A stretch of 64,000 bases of DNA from Botryosphaeria dothidea (GCA_011503125.2 WWBZ02000011.1:62001-126000); one strand, 5' to 3'. Shown: positions 46,358 through 58,345, counted from the stretch's first letter. Notes: a model not told the origin generated them from the sequence alone. Numbers and translations are program-made.

Positions 46358-47628
46358 CTACATGTCTAGTATTTTCGCTTTTCCCACGACCTCCATAAAA
46401 TATTTAACTTGCCCGTACGTGTCGAAATCATCCCTCCCATCCATCGTTGCTTCAGCGGGGTACATGCACACGTTGCACAGAAAGAGGAATTCCGCAGTTT
46501 CCTTCTGCCTGGTCGATCGAAGGAAGACGTCTTGAAGTTTGGGAATAAGATACGCCTGACCGTTGACCAAGATTGTTGACGTATGTTTGCTCGAAACAGG
46601 GAAATTTACGCCGTGAAAACCCGTCGTTGGCAACGCTCGTCTGAGAAATGTATGGTTCGTGACGAAGAGAAAATCGGGCGGGTCATCTCGTGCGGCGTAC
46701 ACCAGTCCGCACTGAATAGGTGCGGAGAGAGAGTCGGCAGAAAGGAGTACCAGAAGTCCAATCTCACGGCGTCGATGAATACGGCGATGGACGGAGGGAG
46801 CTTGGTGCTCTGCCTCTGGTGGCCGAAGTTGGAACCCTTCAAAAGACAGGGATGGCGGTAACCTGGACGCTTTTGTGAAAGCTGTGGTCTCGGTGGCAAT
46901 CTTGACTTCCCCAATTCCCTGAGGACCGAGAGCCGCACATTCAGCTTTGACGTCGTCAAGAACGGCCGGGAAGGGGTAAATGTCGCCACAGTAGCCGAGA
47001 TGGACATTCGAATGCCTCGTTCTCCGGGTGCTGATCCTTTAGCCAGTTCAGTCTGACCAGAATATCGACTGGTCTGAACCCGAACCGGATCCCTGAAAGC
47101 AAGAAATCTCCATCTGCGAGCATGATTTGCCACGTTTCCCGAGTGGTTTCCTTCGGGAATCCCTCCTGGAGAAGGAAGTGGGGGATCGGACGTGCAACAA
47201 AGAGGCGTTCTACAGCCGTATGAAGGGTGACCCATGGAATTTTCTGCTCTGAGCATTGAACAACCACGGACGCGATGTCGGATATGTAGTTTGTACGAAA
47301 TAGCGGCAGACTCCGGAAGAAAGGTCGGCTGATGATGCGCATCAAATATACCCAGCTGTGAACATTTGTCGGAAAGTAAATTTCTTGAAGAACTTCAGGG
47401 ATCTTGTCCAATGGTGCTTGGGCCAAGCGGCGGGCAAAGTCAAATGCGTGGCTGGTCGTTGTCGGCAGAATAGACTTCGCCATCGGAATGTAGGCAAGCA
47501 AGCGCGTCAAACACTTGCTCTCTTGCCGTCTTCAGTTCAGTGCAATTGAATTTGAGGGGTGTTGCGTCTTCTCCGGGTAACAGTTGCACCAACCGAACGG
47601 GGCCCTTCAGTCCCATTTCGTCGGGCAT
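46358..47628 (-). pseudogene. Degenerate HET-domain (heterokaryon incompatibility) gene remnant
   Basis: The first frame (47628 leftwards) starts like a HET protein: GPVRLVQLLPGED followed by an FDAL segment, where YxALSYxWG would be expected. It ends at a stop at 47440. A second frame (47510-46956) carries post-core features: FDFARRLAQAPLDKIPEVLQ, VHSWVYLMRIISRPFFR and VVVQCSEQKIPW. The intervening HET core (WxDxxCI region, about 90 residues) is missing. A third coherent stretch (46702-46358) lies in yet another frame. I could not join these by plausible introns, so a frameshifted, internally deleted gene is the simplest reading. Assignment rests on motif memory, not alignment. Confidence 0.55.
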
Positions 47629-47920
47629 TTCAGTTCATTAAAGACCATCAGCCTCAATGATGGATTTCGATATTTTGCGAGCAATGCCTTTTGGGAACAG
47701 AGATCACGCACGAAAACGGGGGAGAAGCCCTCTTTTCCCGCCCGCCCACAGTCACAAATTAAATTCCGGTCACGCGCCCGTAGGTACCCGCAGCGCTGCT
47801 GCCTGGAGTCTCCGTCATCTGTCTAGAGTAAATATAATTCACAATCGCTGCGGAGTATCAGCACTCCATCCTAGCTCTACCGAGATCTATTGGCTACATC
47901 AACACCAAAGCTGCCTCGGT

Positions 47921-49561
47921 ATGCCAGATTCCGGGTCTGAATCCCAAGTCACCCTTCACGATGGAGCTTTACAGCTCAGGCCACATCAAGATTCCGGGCA
48001 GGCTTCCAAGAAATTCCAATACAACATGATGGAAGCAATGGGTGTACGAGGCGCACGAAGACTGCGTCTCATGGACAGCCGCGGACAAACCCCTCAAAGA
48101 AGATTGCCCAAAAACCCTGATCAGGACGGGTTTGATGCTTCCAATAGCACCTTCAGAGGCTCCAAGTTTGTGACCAAGGACTTGGATTGGAGACTCGAAG
48201 AAGCACCCATTGATCCTGCTGCAATTGAACTCAATCCATCGTTCTGTCCAGCTTGTCGTCGCCTACTGGCCGGGCGCGGGAGAGCTTCCATCGATCTCTT
48301 TGATGCTGATACCAATGGTGCTTTCTTCGAGCACTTGGATGACTTCTTCCTTGAAAAGTCGGCTCAGCTGGGTTGCCCACTTTGTGTCATTGTCTGGAAT
48401 GCGCATAGGCCTGCAGCAGAGCAATTTGTACCAGGAGAGCATCTTCCAACCACCTACGACTACGGCTCATTCTTCGGTGATTACAAGCAAGCGGAGAGGC
48501 CGTTCGCCGTAAGGTTTCGCCACGCAAGGCTTCTTGAGCGCCGAGGATCGGTCAGATCTCTGATGCTACCTTTGGTCACCGTTACACTGGATCCAGTGAC
48601 CCCAAAAGCTAGGATGTTTATGGCCACGCCTACACGGTCCATCAGTGAAGACGATAAATTGCTCCACGGGAATGGAGCTTCCTCGAACAACACGGGATCA
48701 CCAGAAAGCGTGGGCAAGATCATGCAGTGGACTGGCTGGTGCAAATGTCAGCAATCCACGCGCAGAATAATTCAGATCCTTGAGGCTGAGGTAACGTATG
48801 ATGGAACTCCGTTCATGTCTGTCTCACATGGCTTTTTACGACTCTTGGGGCCATTATTTCGAATAACCCGCATAGGCTTCAAAGACAAACCAAAAAGGGA
48901 TGCGAAATCGTTGAGCCTGCACAGATCCAACATTGTCCAAATGATGTCGGAAAGCATTCCCGGGTATACTGGTGAAAATCTCAAGTATATCGGAGTTTCC
49001 GATGGACCATTGCCTATAGGGGCCCAGGGAGACCAGCACATCGGTCTTGATGTTGAGAATGGCATCATAGTGATGCCTGACCATGAAGGAGACCACGTTC
49101 CGTCATCTTCAGATATGCCAGAGTCTCCAAAGAGGAATTTCGAGATGGATTTCGGGGGCAAGCCTATCCTTGATGAAGATTTCGAAGCTGAAGAGCTTGA
49201 GAACATGAGCCCGGTGTTCATTCCCGTTTTATGTACCATGGATACTACTTTAGGCGAGATCGAGGCGCTCAAAGGCCTTGTCTTGGCCGAATCCACGAGC
49301 GAAGGCGAGACGGCTTACTGGAGGCTGGGTGTGCGTGAACTGAACGAATATACAGCTGCTGAGTTTTTCTGTGAACTTGGAAACCAGGAGATTGCGGCTG
49401 CGGATTCATTTTCCTTCGGTGGTGCTCGTTTGAAGCTTGAGGATATCGTTCCTGACGACTGGGCAGGGAAAGAGCTTGATTTTGTCCCGAAGGACTTCGC
49501 TTGTCACGAAGTCATCATTATATTAGAAATAGATCCGGAAGTTATTCGTGAAATCCATTAG
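47921..49561 (+). CDS. HET-like protein lacking a recognisable HET core
   Basis: A single exon; the frame is open from 47657, but 47921 is the ATG before a plausible N-terminus, giving 546 residues. The N-terminal part resembles the region preceding HET domains, with FCPACRRLLAG and SAQLGCPLC (paired CxxC/GCxxC) followed by a beta-rich stretch. The middle has a WCKCQQSTRR segment. The C-terminal part (AESTSEGETAYWRLG, ending in EIDPEVIREIH) resembles HET-protein tails. The usual SYxWG, WxDxxCI and RxWTxQE motifs are absent. It could be an intact accessory protein derived from a HET gene or a decaying copy. Acidic patches occur near the end. It is divergent from the HET remnant at 46358-47628. 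Confidence 0.65.
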   Translation: MPDSGSESQVTLHDGALQLRPHQDSGQASKKFQYNMMEAMGVRGARRLRLMDSRGQTPQRRLPKNPDQDGFDASNSTFRGSKFVTKDLDWRLEEAPIDPAAIELNPSFCPACRRLLAGRGRASIDLFDADTNGAFFEHLDDFFLEKSAQLGCPLCVIVWNAHRPAAEQFVPGEHLPTTYDYGSFFGDYKQAERPFAVRFRHARLLERRGSVRSLMLPLVTVTLDPVTPKARMFMATPTRSISEDDKLLHGNGASSNNTGSPESVGKIMQWTGWCKCQQSTRRIIQILEAEVTYDGTPFMSVSHGFLRLLGPLFRITRIGFKDKPKRDAKSLSLHRSNIVQMMSESIPGYTGENLKYIGVSDGPLPIGAQGDQHIGLDVENGIIVMPDHEGDHVPSSSDMPESPKRNFEMDFGGKPILDEDFEAEELENMSPVFIPVLCTMDTTLGEIEALKGLVLAESTSEGETAYWRLGVRELNEYTAAEFFCELGNQEIAAADSFSFGGARLKLEDIVPDDWAGKELDFVPKDFACHEVIIILEIDPEVIREIH

Positions 49562-50872
49562 TCGAAACTTATCGATTTCTCATTGATTATGAGCTGAAAC
49601 AACCATAGCTCTCGTGGTCGAGCTTGTGCAGGCTGGTCGGGTAGCAGATTTGCTGAGCGTGGGCGACCACAAACTCCAGCAGGAACACTCATCGAAATCA
49701 TCCTAATAGACCAATTTTCATTCTCCATCGACAGCCACTTTTGAGACTTCTTCTATTTCCCTCGTTGTGCGATATCCAAATCTTCTCGAGCGCAGTAGAC
49801 CTGACCAGCTTGTTCACGTTACTGCAAAGCAGAATCTTGGCCCCCTCCCTCACGGTTTCGCATACTCCTCACGCTCCACCCATCGCACTTGAATTCACTT
49901 TTGTAATCTGATGGGGGCCATCGTTCGAGCATGATGGACGTAGGATGATGACTGTGTCCGATGTAGATACGAGCAGCTGGAAGCGGGCGTATGGCTCAAG
50001 CCACCAACATCGCCAGCATTGTTGCCGTATGTTCGCCAAATAGTTTTCCAGTGTCCTTCTTCTTATCCGCCGATTCGCCAGTTGGTACACATTCGGCAGG
50101 TAGGAATAGATAAGGCGTGTGGCACTGCGCAATCTAGCCCCCACCACGTCGCTACTCGCGGCAAATATGTGGCACTATCTTGAAGAAAAGATCCAAAAAA
50201 AAAAATAATGAGCAGTGCTGATCCCTTTGCTTAAATGTGGGGCGCCCCGTGGAAAGCACACTATTTTCATAGGTTAGGCTCGAATCCATGTTTCCGTACG
50301 AGAATTCTATGAAATAGTACCCATGCGGTATATGACGTTTTGGTGAATTACTTGTGACACCGCACTTGGATCATTGGAGACAGTATCTCCCAGCAAATTG
50401 ACGAAGGAGTACGCACCATCTGATTGAATCGTCACCATGGCGGAGAATGACCCCATCGCTCAATTTCACGCCTTGTTGGGCACCGTCAATAAACCTTGCA
50501 CTCGTGTTTGGGTCCAATAGTCTTATCTGAACGGCTGATCGACAAAATATTTATGACCCACCCTAAGCTCACCATTCAGCCGCACAGGCAGCAGTCTCTT
50601 GGATTCGGTCCTGTGGTTCCTTCATCCTGATGGATTAGAAGGAAGACTTCGCAGTCGACCCGACGTTCAGTTCCCACAGAAATTCAGTCTTCGATTGTAC
50701 GAGAATTTTTTCTTGACCGGGTAAGCGGAGGAACTCGGTCATGTAGGCAGACATAAAAGCGTCGTCAGCCTCGTATCTTATGGAATCTGTCAGATATCGG
50801 CGTGAAAATACATCTATTATTGCTGCGTAATTATCGTTTCTCCCATTCCATGAGCTCGCGAACACAGAGAAA
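49562..50872. other. Gene-free interval, 1.3 kb
   Basis: AT-richer sequence with short frames only. It may contain decayed copies, but I cannot recognise any. The promoter of the UbiA-like gene should lie at the right end. Confidence 0.4.
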
Positions 50873-52041
50873 ATGGAAGTCAAGAAGCTCAAGCTCGTCC
50901 AGGAGCTCAACAAGGTTCAAGTAATTTCTACACTACAAAGACGCGTAGCGGTCTTGCAGCGGGGATGACTGACACCAAATCCAACAGAAGTTGCTCAAAC
51001 CACTGTGGCGCCACATGTACACACTTTGGCTCTTCACGTGTAGTGACCTGAAGGCAATAGTGGTGCCGGCCACCATTTTCGGTATGGTAACCGCACTTTC
51101 TGGGCCGCTTCTCACGACAATTGCGTCCCCCGACTATTACGCCATATTCTGCCGGATCCCGCTGGTAATACTATCCGTCTGGATGGATCTCCTCGTTCAA
51201 GATATCAGTCATCAGCGCAAACCCGCGTCCATGGTTGAGGACGCGGGTAACAAACCGTGGCGGCCGCTCCCGTCTGGTCGTATCAATGGAGAGGACGCCC
51301 GACGCCTCTTGATAGCCGCCATTCTGGCCTCCATCATTAAAAGCTTCATCCTAGGTGGCACCCCCGAGACGGTCGTACTGTTCGTTCTAGTTTGGATAGT
51401 GAGTTCTCCTTCCCACCATTCATACTAAATACTATCACAATTACCATACATAAGCAGAAAAGACACAACTAACCCTTCACGAATCCCGGCAGTACAACGA
51501 CCTCGAAGGCGCAGTTTCGCACTACCTCATCCGTAACCTCATCAACGCTCTCGGAATATCTTGCTTCTCCGCCAATGCCGCCACGATCGCCACCCTCCCT
51601 GCCTCCTCCACTCCCCACTACCCTTCGGTCGCTCCTTCTCTGCATTCGTATATCATTAACCCCACACTCGCACTCGCCACACCAATGTCTCCTCGATTTT
51701 ACGCCTGGCTCTTCCTCCTCGCCCTCGCCATCTTCTTCACAATATCCGATCAAGACCTCCAGGACATGCCAGGCGACGCCGCAAAAGGGAGGCCGACGAT
51801 GCCTTTGGTAGCTGGAGAGCTCGTCACGCGCTGGAGCGTTGCGGTCGGAGTCATTGGTGCCAGTGCTGTGTGCTGCGCATTTTGGAGGGTAGGGATGTTG
51901 GGGTGGACCGCGGTACTTGGAGGTGGCGGTGTGTTTGCAGGGAGCTGTTTGGTACGGAGGGGCGTGCAATGGGATAAGGGGACATGGAGGCTGTGGTGCG
52001 TGTGGATAGGCGCAATGTATTGCTTGCCGATGTGGATGTAA
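50873..52041 (+). CDS. UbiA-family membrane prenyltransferase / terpene cyclase-like
   Basis: Three exons (50873-50920, 50988-51398, 51493-52041) with introns of 67 and 94 bp give 335 residues, a normal UbiA length. The first conserved block QDISHQRKP...MVEDAGNKPWRPLPSGR (about residues 87-114) and the second Asp-rich block SDQDLQDMPGD (about 238-248) followed by AKGRPTMPL are the two metal/diphosphate sites. YNDLEG and LIRNLINALG match the fungal UbiA subgroup. Several helices are visible throughout. The EDAxNKPWRPLPSGR form is shared with fungal UbiA enzymes that include membrane-bound sesquiterpene cyclases of the fumagillin type. No PKS, NRPS or classical terpene synthase is adjacent. Prenyl transfer versus cyclisation cannot be decided here. 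It is convergent with a small secreted protein. Confidence 0.85.
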
Positions 52042-52337
52042 AACTTTCTCCAGTTCGGCGGTAGTGCACGAAGCCACTGTTTTAGGTCCGCAATCCCGTC
52101 ATTGTTCAAAGGATCGTCCAGCGCATAGACTAGAGACCAAGTAAACACGGAAAGCACATTTTGGACGAGAAAGAAAAGAACTTCAGAAAACACTACTGTT
52201 CCGAACGGCAGAAAGCAGAGTACGAAAAGTGACCTTCACCAGCACGTCAAAAGCGCTATTGATGATGACCTGCACCTCGCCCTTGGCGTATTTATTCAAA
52301 GTGTATCCCAAAACCGACAAATATGGGGAATCCTCCC

Positions 52338-52774
52338 CTATTGGCACACGCAACTGCCAAATCTATAATAATATATTAAGAGAATGACGATTTGATACCT
52401 TTGAATGCGACTTACAAAGTTCCATAAGCAATCTTATATCCAACAGTAAACTTCGACATCCACGGGAATTGAGCCGCGCAATCGTCACATTTTGTGTCCG
52501 CATTGGCACATACATGAGCAGGATGCCTTATGTAACGAAGAAATTATATTAACTGATAAATTTCTCATAGTCTTGAGGAGTAGACCGGGGGATAAACATA
52601 CCCGTGAAGAATAAAGCAAATGCCGGTGTTTGGGCTTCCGGAAAGCCAGCATTCACTCCACCAGTCGCATTGATCATCCGCATAGAGGTAGGCAAAGTGC
52701 GGGTTCTGTGCGGAAGCGGAGGCTATTAAACCATAGACCGCGATTGCGACGCTAGTCATCCTAGATGTATGCAT
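52338..52774 (-). CDS. Small secreted cysteine-rich protein (102 aa)
   Basis: Three exons (52774-52602, 52526-52416, 52362-52338) with introns of 75 and 53 bp join in phase. The start at 52774 (or the ATG at 52759) opens a signal peptide ending near SASAQ. The mature part of about 80 residues has eight Cys: DQC, SEC, GIC, HVC, TKC, DDC, and SCVC at the extreme C-terminus. Aromatic-rich segments (FAYLYAD, DWWSECW) lie between. No known domain is recognised. Size, signal peptide and even Cys number are typical of secreted fungal proteins, including effector-like or antimicrobial ones, but function is unknown. All three exons must be joined to see it. Confidence 0.72.
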
Positions 52775-55103
52775 AGGAAGTAGGAGAAAGGATGATCTTT
52801 AAAAATTAATAGTTTTTCGAGTAAACAACAACGGATTCCGTTGTGACTTAGAGGGCGTATGTACAAGGAGGTTCTATGATATATTCTCTTCTCTCTTAGT
52901 CGTAGTATTTGGCATGCTCGGCACACTTTATGGATTCGCGTCTTTCGTTGCCTCGTCTCCAACCTTCGCGGCGAATACTTGCCAACTGTTCCGGAAGGAA
53001 TTCCTTACTACTGAACTTTGCCATTCGGCCTCGCTTGCGTGAAGTTTCGCAAAAGTAAGAAGCGCAGGCAAAGTAACATTTCCGCGTTTTAATAGTTATA
53101 TAACAGAGCTCTCCGGCGTAAGTTAATGACCATGACCTCGTTTACTCCAGAGAATAACTTCAGCCAAAACTATCTGGGACTGGGATCGCGCTGGTCAAAA
53201 AATGTGACAGCCTTAACGCAGCACGCATCTGCTCGCTCACCACAGCCCCGGAGCTCTTGCAAGAGCATTTGCCTGCATTCAAGCCAGCCGCAAAACTATA
53301 CTGGCTCACACATTGCTCGCCGACGTCTCCAAGAAAGCGCGCGTGCGCATCAACGGACGAAAGGGCAATGTTAGCGTATACGTTGATGTCAACTGAGCTC
53401 AGTTATTGACTATTCATTCCCTCATTATGGAGACATATTGTGACATACTGTGCGGTGTTATTGTTATGATACGGTGGTTGGATTTCTTCAATATAATACG
53501 GTTGACCAGAAGCGCTTAAACAGAGGGATTAGCGTCGAAAAGAATAGTAGGAAGGATTCACAGCTCTACTGACCTTCTTAGCCATAGATAGTTGATGTCT
53601 TAAAGAGAGCGGCAAATTTGGTTTAAGTGTCGTTGGATATAGCAAAAAGACAATGCGACGCTAATTAGACCCGATAGATCTTGCACATTTAAACAAGCGG
53701 AACTGTTGGATTGTTGATGAACAACGATGATCCATTGATGATTGGCATGAAGAGGAAGCGGGTGGATAACCCGTTTGCCTCTTACACAAGTGATTGCGAC
53801 TAAGCTATATAGTGAGACACGATTCGTCTCAAAAACGAGTGATATCCTACAGGAACTAACCTTATCAATATCCTTATGAATGACCATAGCAAGTCTCCTA
53901 GCCCGGCTTAGTGTATACTTTAAACTTGTCTTTGGGAATTCGTATTTTAAGCTGCAACTTTAATGTAAGACTAGTACTCTTCCAAACCTTTACCAACAGT
54001 TGTGTCGCTCTCTACGCGGCCAGCTGCACCGGCACTTGGCTTTCGTTCCCATCTGTTGTCTCAGTCTCAACATTGATAGCATTGAAGGACGCGCGAAGGA
54101 GGGCGCAACGTTGATGAGCGTCTCGAGCTCGCGCTGAAGCTGTTCGTCGGGGCGGAATCAGATAGAAAATTCAACCATCTTTGCCTCGAGGAACTTTCTT
54201 GGAGTGTTACGGGGAACAAGAGCTCTTCCGGGAAGATGCGCACAGTGATGCGTTTCTAGGAGTTAGCAACGATAGCTTGCGTGTACTTTCCGGGAAAAGC
54301 CCGCATATTGCTTCAGCGGAAATTTTCTTACGACCTGGTTATGTGCAGCGCAGTTGCAGCCTGCGTCTGAGTGTTATGTGGAGTTTTTGTACTCGTTGGA
54401 CGTGTATTGTAGCTCGGAGCGCTCTACGGGCTTGTGCGTTGCACGAGAGACGGATTGTAAATTGTTAGATTGGAGGCAAAGTTATGCGGGTAAGTATTCC
54501 ATCTCAGCCGTTTGGGAAAATTATTAACAAAAGACCTGGATAAGCTGTGGATGGAGCAAAGATAAGAAGCCAAAATCATAACGCACCTGAGCTTTAGCAG
54601 GGATCACATTAGCGTACTGAGGGGTACCCAGGAGTTTGTTATGGCGCTTAACGGTGTAAGATATCCCTGGTGGCAGACGTAGACTGGGAAAGGCTGGAGA
54701 GGTGGCTGCGTTTGCTTCTCATTGTATCACCGTTTCAGACGCAGACGCTTCGGCCTGGTCAAACTGTCGTCAAAATTTCGAGCGTACTTGGGAAGGAGGT
54801 GCGAGATGGCAATCTTGACCTCATCGGATGCGAAAAAGATGATAGCGCGTTGTCCTGAGTAAACTTCCGGACCGATTGTCGAAACATGTTTCTGGGACCC
54901 CCAAAGGGTGGTCCGAACGAATCCGGGTGCAAAAACGGACTCACATCCACAAACGGACCTTCCTCCACGCCCGGTCCCTGCATTGACTCCAACTAAAAGA
55001 CATCGAAGCTCTCAAATCCGACCTCATGGGGAGCGAAGTACATCTTTCCTCGTGCTAGAAAAGCCTCATGGTATGTCCAGCCGCACCGCGTCCGAGCTGA
55101 GCT
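52775..55103. other. Gene-poor, AT-rich interval
   Basis: No supportable gene. Scattered short frames may be fragments of decayed genes. This forms the left part of a 5.5-kb gene-poor tract between the secreted protein and the SINE-like element. Confidence 0.45.
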
Positions 55104-55514
55104 TTATTCAGGAACTATGGACGGCGCAACGGCAAAACAGAATCCTGTAATATTAACCCGAGGCAGGATTCTGCTGCGTGCCATATTGGCTTCACAAAGT
55201 CCTGCGTCTATGCCCTTGCGCGTCGATTGGCGCGAGCGATGAACGCTTTCCACAAGAACAATCTCATCTTGTTTAGCATAAGGTTCTTCCTGGAGAATAC
55301 AATAATGGTTGAACCAAAAGCAACGTTGCTGCAATTGATGACAAGTCTCGACAACGCCGTCAATGGCGGTTAGAACCTCAGCTGGACGCCCGGAATGGTC
55401 AAGATCGGCCGCATATCTCTGCATAGTGATGGAATTTGTGCTTGATCGGTCCGAATCGATGAATGAATGACTTGATTGCTTGTCTGCCGAGGCGCTCGTG
55501 GTGTTGATCCCCAA
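55104..55514 (-). pseudogene. HET-domain fragment
   Basis: On the minus strand an isolated frame reads AIDGVVETCHQLQQRCFWFNHYCI and then EEPYAKQDEIVLVESVHRS, given here in pieces. This lines up with the HET core segment xAIEVCRxLGxRYLWVDxYCIxQ followed by KxxQIxxMDxVYxxA. Neighbouring core motifs upstream and downstream are missing and stops occur on both sides. It is therefore a relic. Assignment is from motif memory and moderately certain. Confidence 0.45.
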
Positions 55515-58267
55515 GACGTCTCAGAATGAATAACTAAGCTAATATACTATCCAATAACAGATAACGGAGGTGATCGAGCTCATTTTCCATCACATAGCTT
55601 GGTGCTCCGGCCGACAATGGCAGCCAACAATCGTGCCCCACAGGCACAGCGCACCGGTGAACCATGCCAATGAGTTGAAAGTTCGATGCAAAGGCCAGGC
55701 TAACCGAGTTCATGGAGATTTCCTTGTCAGAGATCCCTCACCAACCGCGAACGAGGTTTCATGGAACATGCTCCGATACCAACCCTCCTGACTTTAAGGA
55801 CTCCACGATCCTGTTGTCCAAAGCGTAAATGAAAAAACGGATCCACTCGGTATGTTCCGATCCTGGAATGCAAAGCAAAATATCACTGTACCGTACCTCG
55901 TCTCTTTATTTGTGTATCGGAAGTTTTAGCAACCCTAGCTGCACAAAGTTTTGTAATTTTTCTGCTGACAATGACTATCATCGAGAAGGAACAGAATTTG
56001 CAGAATGCCTGGCCCGTCACGCCAGAGTGTTTGCAGAACTCACATAGTGGTATTGGGCGTCTATTTCCTCCCGCAAACGGCAAGACGACCGGCGACCATG
56101 GAAGGCTTGGCGAGTTTCTGTCTCGTGTAGGCCAAACTCGCATAGATCTCAGCACTCCACTCGTATGCACTCACGATTGATGCACAAAGACCCATGGGTT
56201 CCATTCCTGATCTTTGTAGCTGATTGGGTGGGTTCAAGCTTCCAAGAGTATTTAGCCTTTCTTCTTGACCAAAGGGCGAAGTAACTGGAGCTCACTAATT
56301 CATCATTCGCGTAAAGAGAACAGCTTCATATCTATAAGGACTTGAGGCATCAAGAGTGAAAGAGACCCATGATTGAATGATGAGGATGATTTAGCCCCAC
56401 CATCTCACATATTTAGGTATTCTTTCGCCTTAAATATGTATAGCCACCAATAAATACTCGGCTGAGTGGAAGCAGTGATTGGTGACAGGGAGGCTCTTCG
56501 TAGACAACAAAGCACTTTTACTTAGAGCAAGTCTCGAGGCGACAGGTTCAAGTATATTGTGACTTCACACTTGACGAATTTTGGGCCTGATGGACTCTCA
56601 CACTTTGCCACTTTCCCTTGGGGCCTCCCCACGAGGCCTCAAGCGGCTAGGCGCAACGGAAAGCTGCTTGATCCCATCAAACCAGCGCGCAATGACCCTT
56701 GGGTCGGAGTACGCCCAAAGGGCGGCCGCTGGTGTGCCGACTGAAGAGTTTTATGGCAAATAGCCAAGCCTGACAGTGAACTGTTCACCAGCGTCACGGG
56801 GCAGAATGGCCGGCTCATCTACGCCCTCTTCACCCTCCCAAGTCCCAGCGCCCAGCCAATATGGTCCACAACATCATCGCTCTGACACCAACCCTCACGC
56901 TTGCGTATGCACGCACGCACCTGGATACTCCGGTCCACCCGGCGCTCCATCGCTACCAAATGCGAGGAACGAGTCCACCGCGCAGACTCCAAGACGCTTG
57001 CATCCGGCGCCGTGCGATCCATAGCTCGTGCCCCGTCACGCCCGCATACAACGGCGTGACGGCAGCTAGAACGTCCTCCGTACGCAACCACGCCGTCCGC
57101 CGCACGAGTCTGCACCCAGCGCACGGTGTACCCCTCGAAGCTGTCAGACAGGACGGGAGTGCGGTCGATCTCCGATCGGCAGATATCATCCGCCCGACGG
57201 TGGTCGGGACGTCGAGGCGGACCAGAGGCATGCGGAGCGCAGGGCTTGGGCGGGGGACTCGGTCAGGGATCGGTCAGGTTGAGCGTGCCGCCGGCGGTGG
57301 CGTGGTGAAAGGACGAGAGCTCTTTTTCAAAGATGGCGGTGAGGATGGAGTGGAATTGAAGCATGGAGCTGAGGCAGAGCCGGCGGGCGTGGCGGCGATG
57401 AGAGCGATGGGGAGGAGGATGGAGTACCTGGTGATGAGGCAAAGGTTCTGGTGTATCGGAGATGGAAAATGTGAATGCAGTGGTGATGTAACTGTGAGCT
57501 GCCATGAACACTTTCAGTAATTGATGAGAGGGCAGTCCATGGCTTCACCCAAGCTGGTGTTAGCGTGTCTTGTGCAGCATGGAAGTTGCTCATCTTTACA
57601 GAGTAGTCCAGCCCCCGAAGAGAGGTGAAGCTGCTACCTAGACGTTCATCATGACAGTGGGGAGAATACGAGGCTATGGCTATGAATTGTTTGGTCGGGC
57701 GCCAGATAGCTGAATAGATAAAGGCATCGTGGGGCACTCTCTTCAAGGAGCAAGGTGGGAGCATCGCACTTCAGCTTCAGTACGGAGTTAGCCATTCTGT
57801 AGGCAATGACAGATTAGTGCCATAGGTGATAAAGTTTCTATCGCTGGATCAAGGACCTCGGATTCATATTAAACTCCCGACCCGCCCGACATGGATCTCA
57901 TATCGTTTGGCAGTAAGTTGGTCGGGGCTTAAATAGGATTACCGAAGCCGTCTTGGCTACTACTTCCTCCGAGATCATTCGTAGAAAACGATCTATACAA
58001 TCTCAACAATCCTTCGTAAATCTTCCACCGCGATCAAGATCCAAAGTTGCATATTGAAACTATTTTTACACTCGAGGCAGCGAAACACACCTTCGAGATA
58101 CCAGTCATAACTCGCTACGAAACTCGACTTAATATGGCAAAGTTGGGCTAGACTAAATAAGTCTGAAGCAATTTTAGGGGACTGTTGACTTATTAGCAAC
58201 TTTGCTTTCCCAGTGCGGAGTTAATGGAAATCAAGAGGAGTCATGAAAAACGATAAAGTGATGAGAA
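55515..58267. other. Gene-poor interval, 2.75 kb
   Basis: No gene with family features is visible. A GC-richer island at about 56800-57450 gives long frames on both strands, but none looks protein-like. The left end could hold further decayed HET-gene sequence. Confidence 0.45.
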
Positions 58268-58282
58268 CTATATATTAATAAC
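58268..58282 (+). repeat. Left target-site duplication of the SINE-like element
   Basis: The 15-mer CTATATATTAATAAC at this position is repeated exactly at 58888-58902, flanking the inserted element. Duplications of this length arise from target-primed insertion. Confidence 0.75.
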
Positions 58283-58286
58283 GGGG

Positions 58287-58297
58287 TGGTGTATTGG
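58287..58297 (+). promoter_or_regulatory. Pol III box A of the SINE-like element
   Basis: The sequence TGGTGTATTGG fits the TRGYNNANNNGG box A consensus of tRNA promoters, four bases into the element. Confidence 0.6.
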
Positions 58298-58345
58298 TAG
58301 GGTACACTTCCACGGTAGCCTGGCCTTTCTGGGGTGGCACAGGTG

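Noticed and set aside
56861..57520. 219-residue plus frame in a GC-richer island
   Set aside because: Long frames exist on both strands here, with Arg/Thr/Ala bias and no motif; likely compositional chance.
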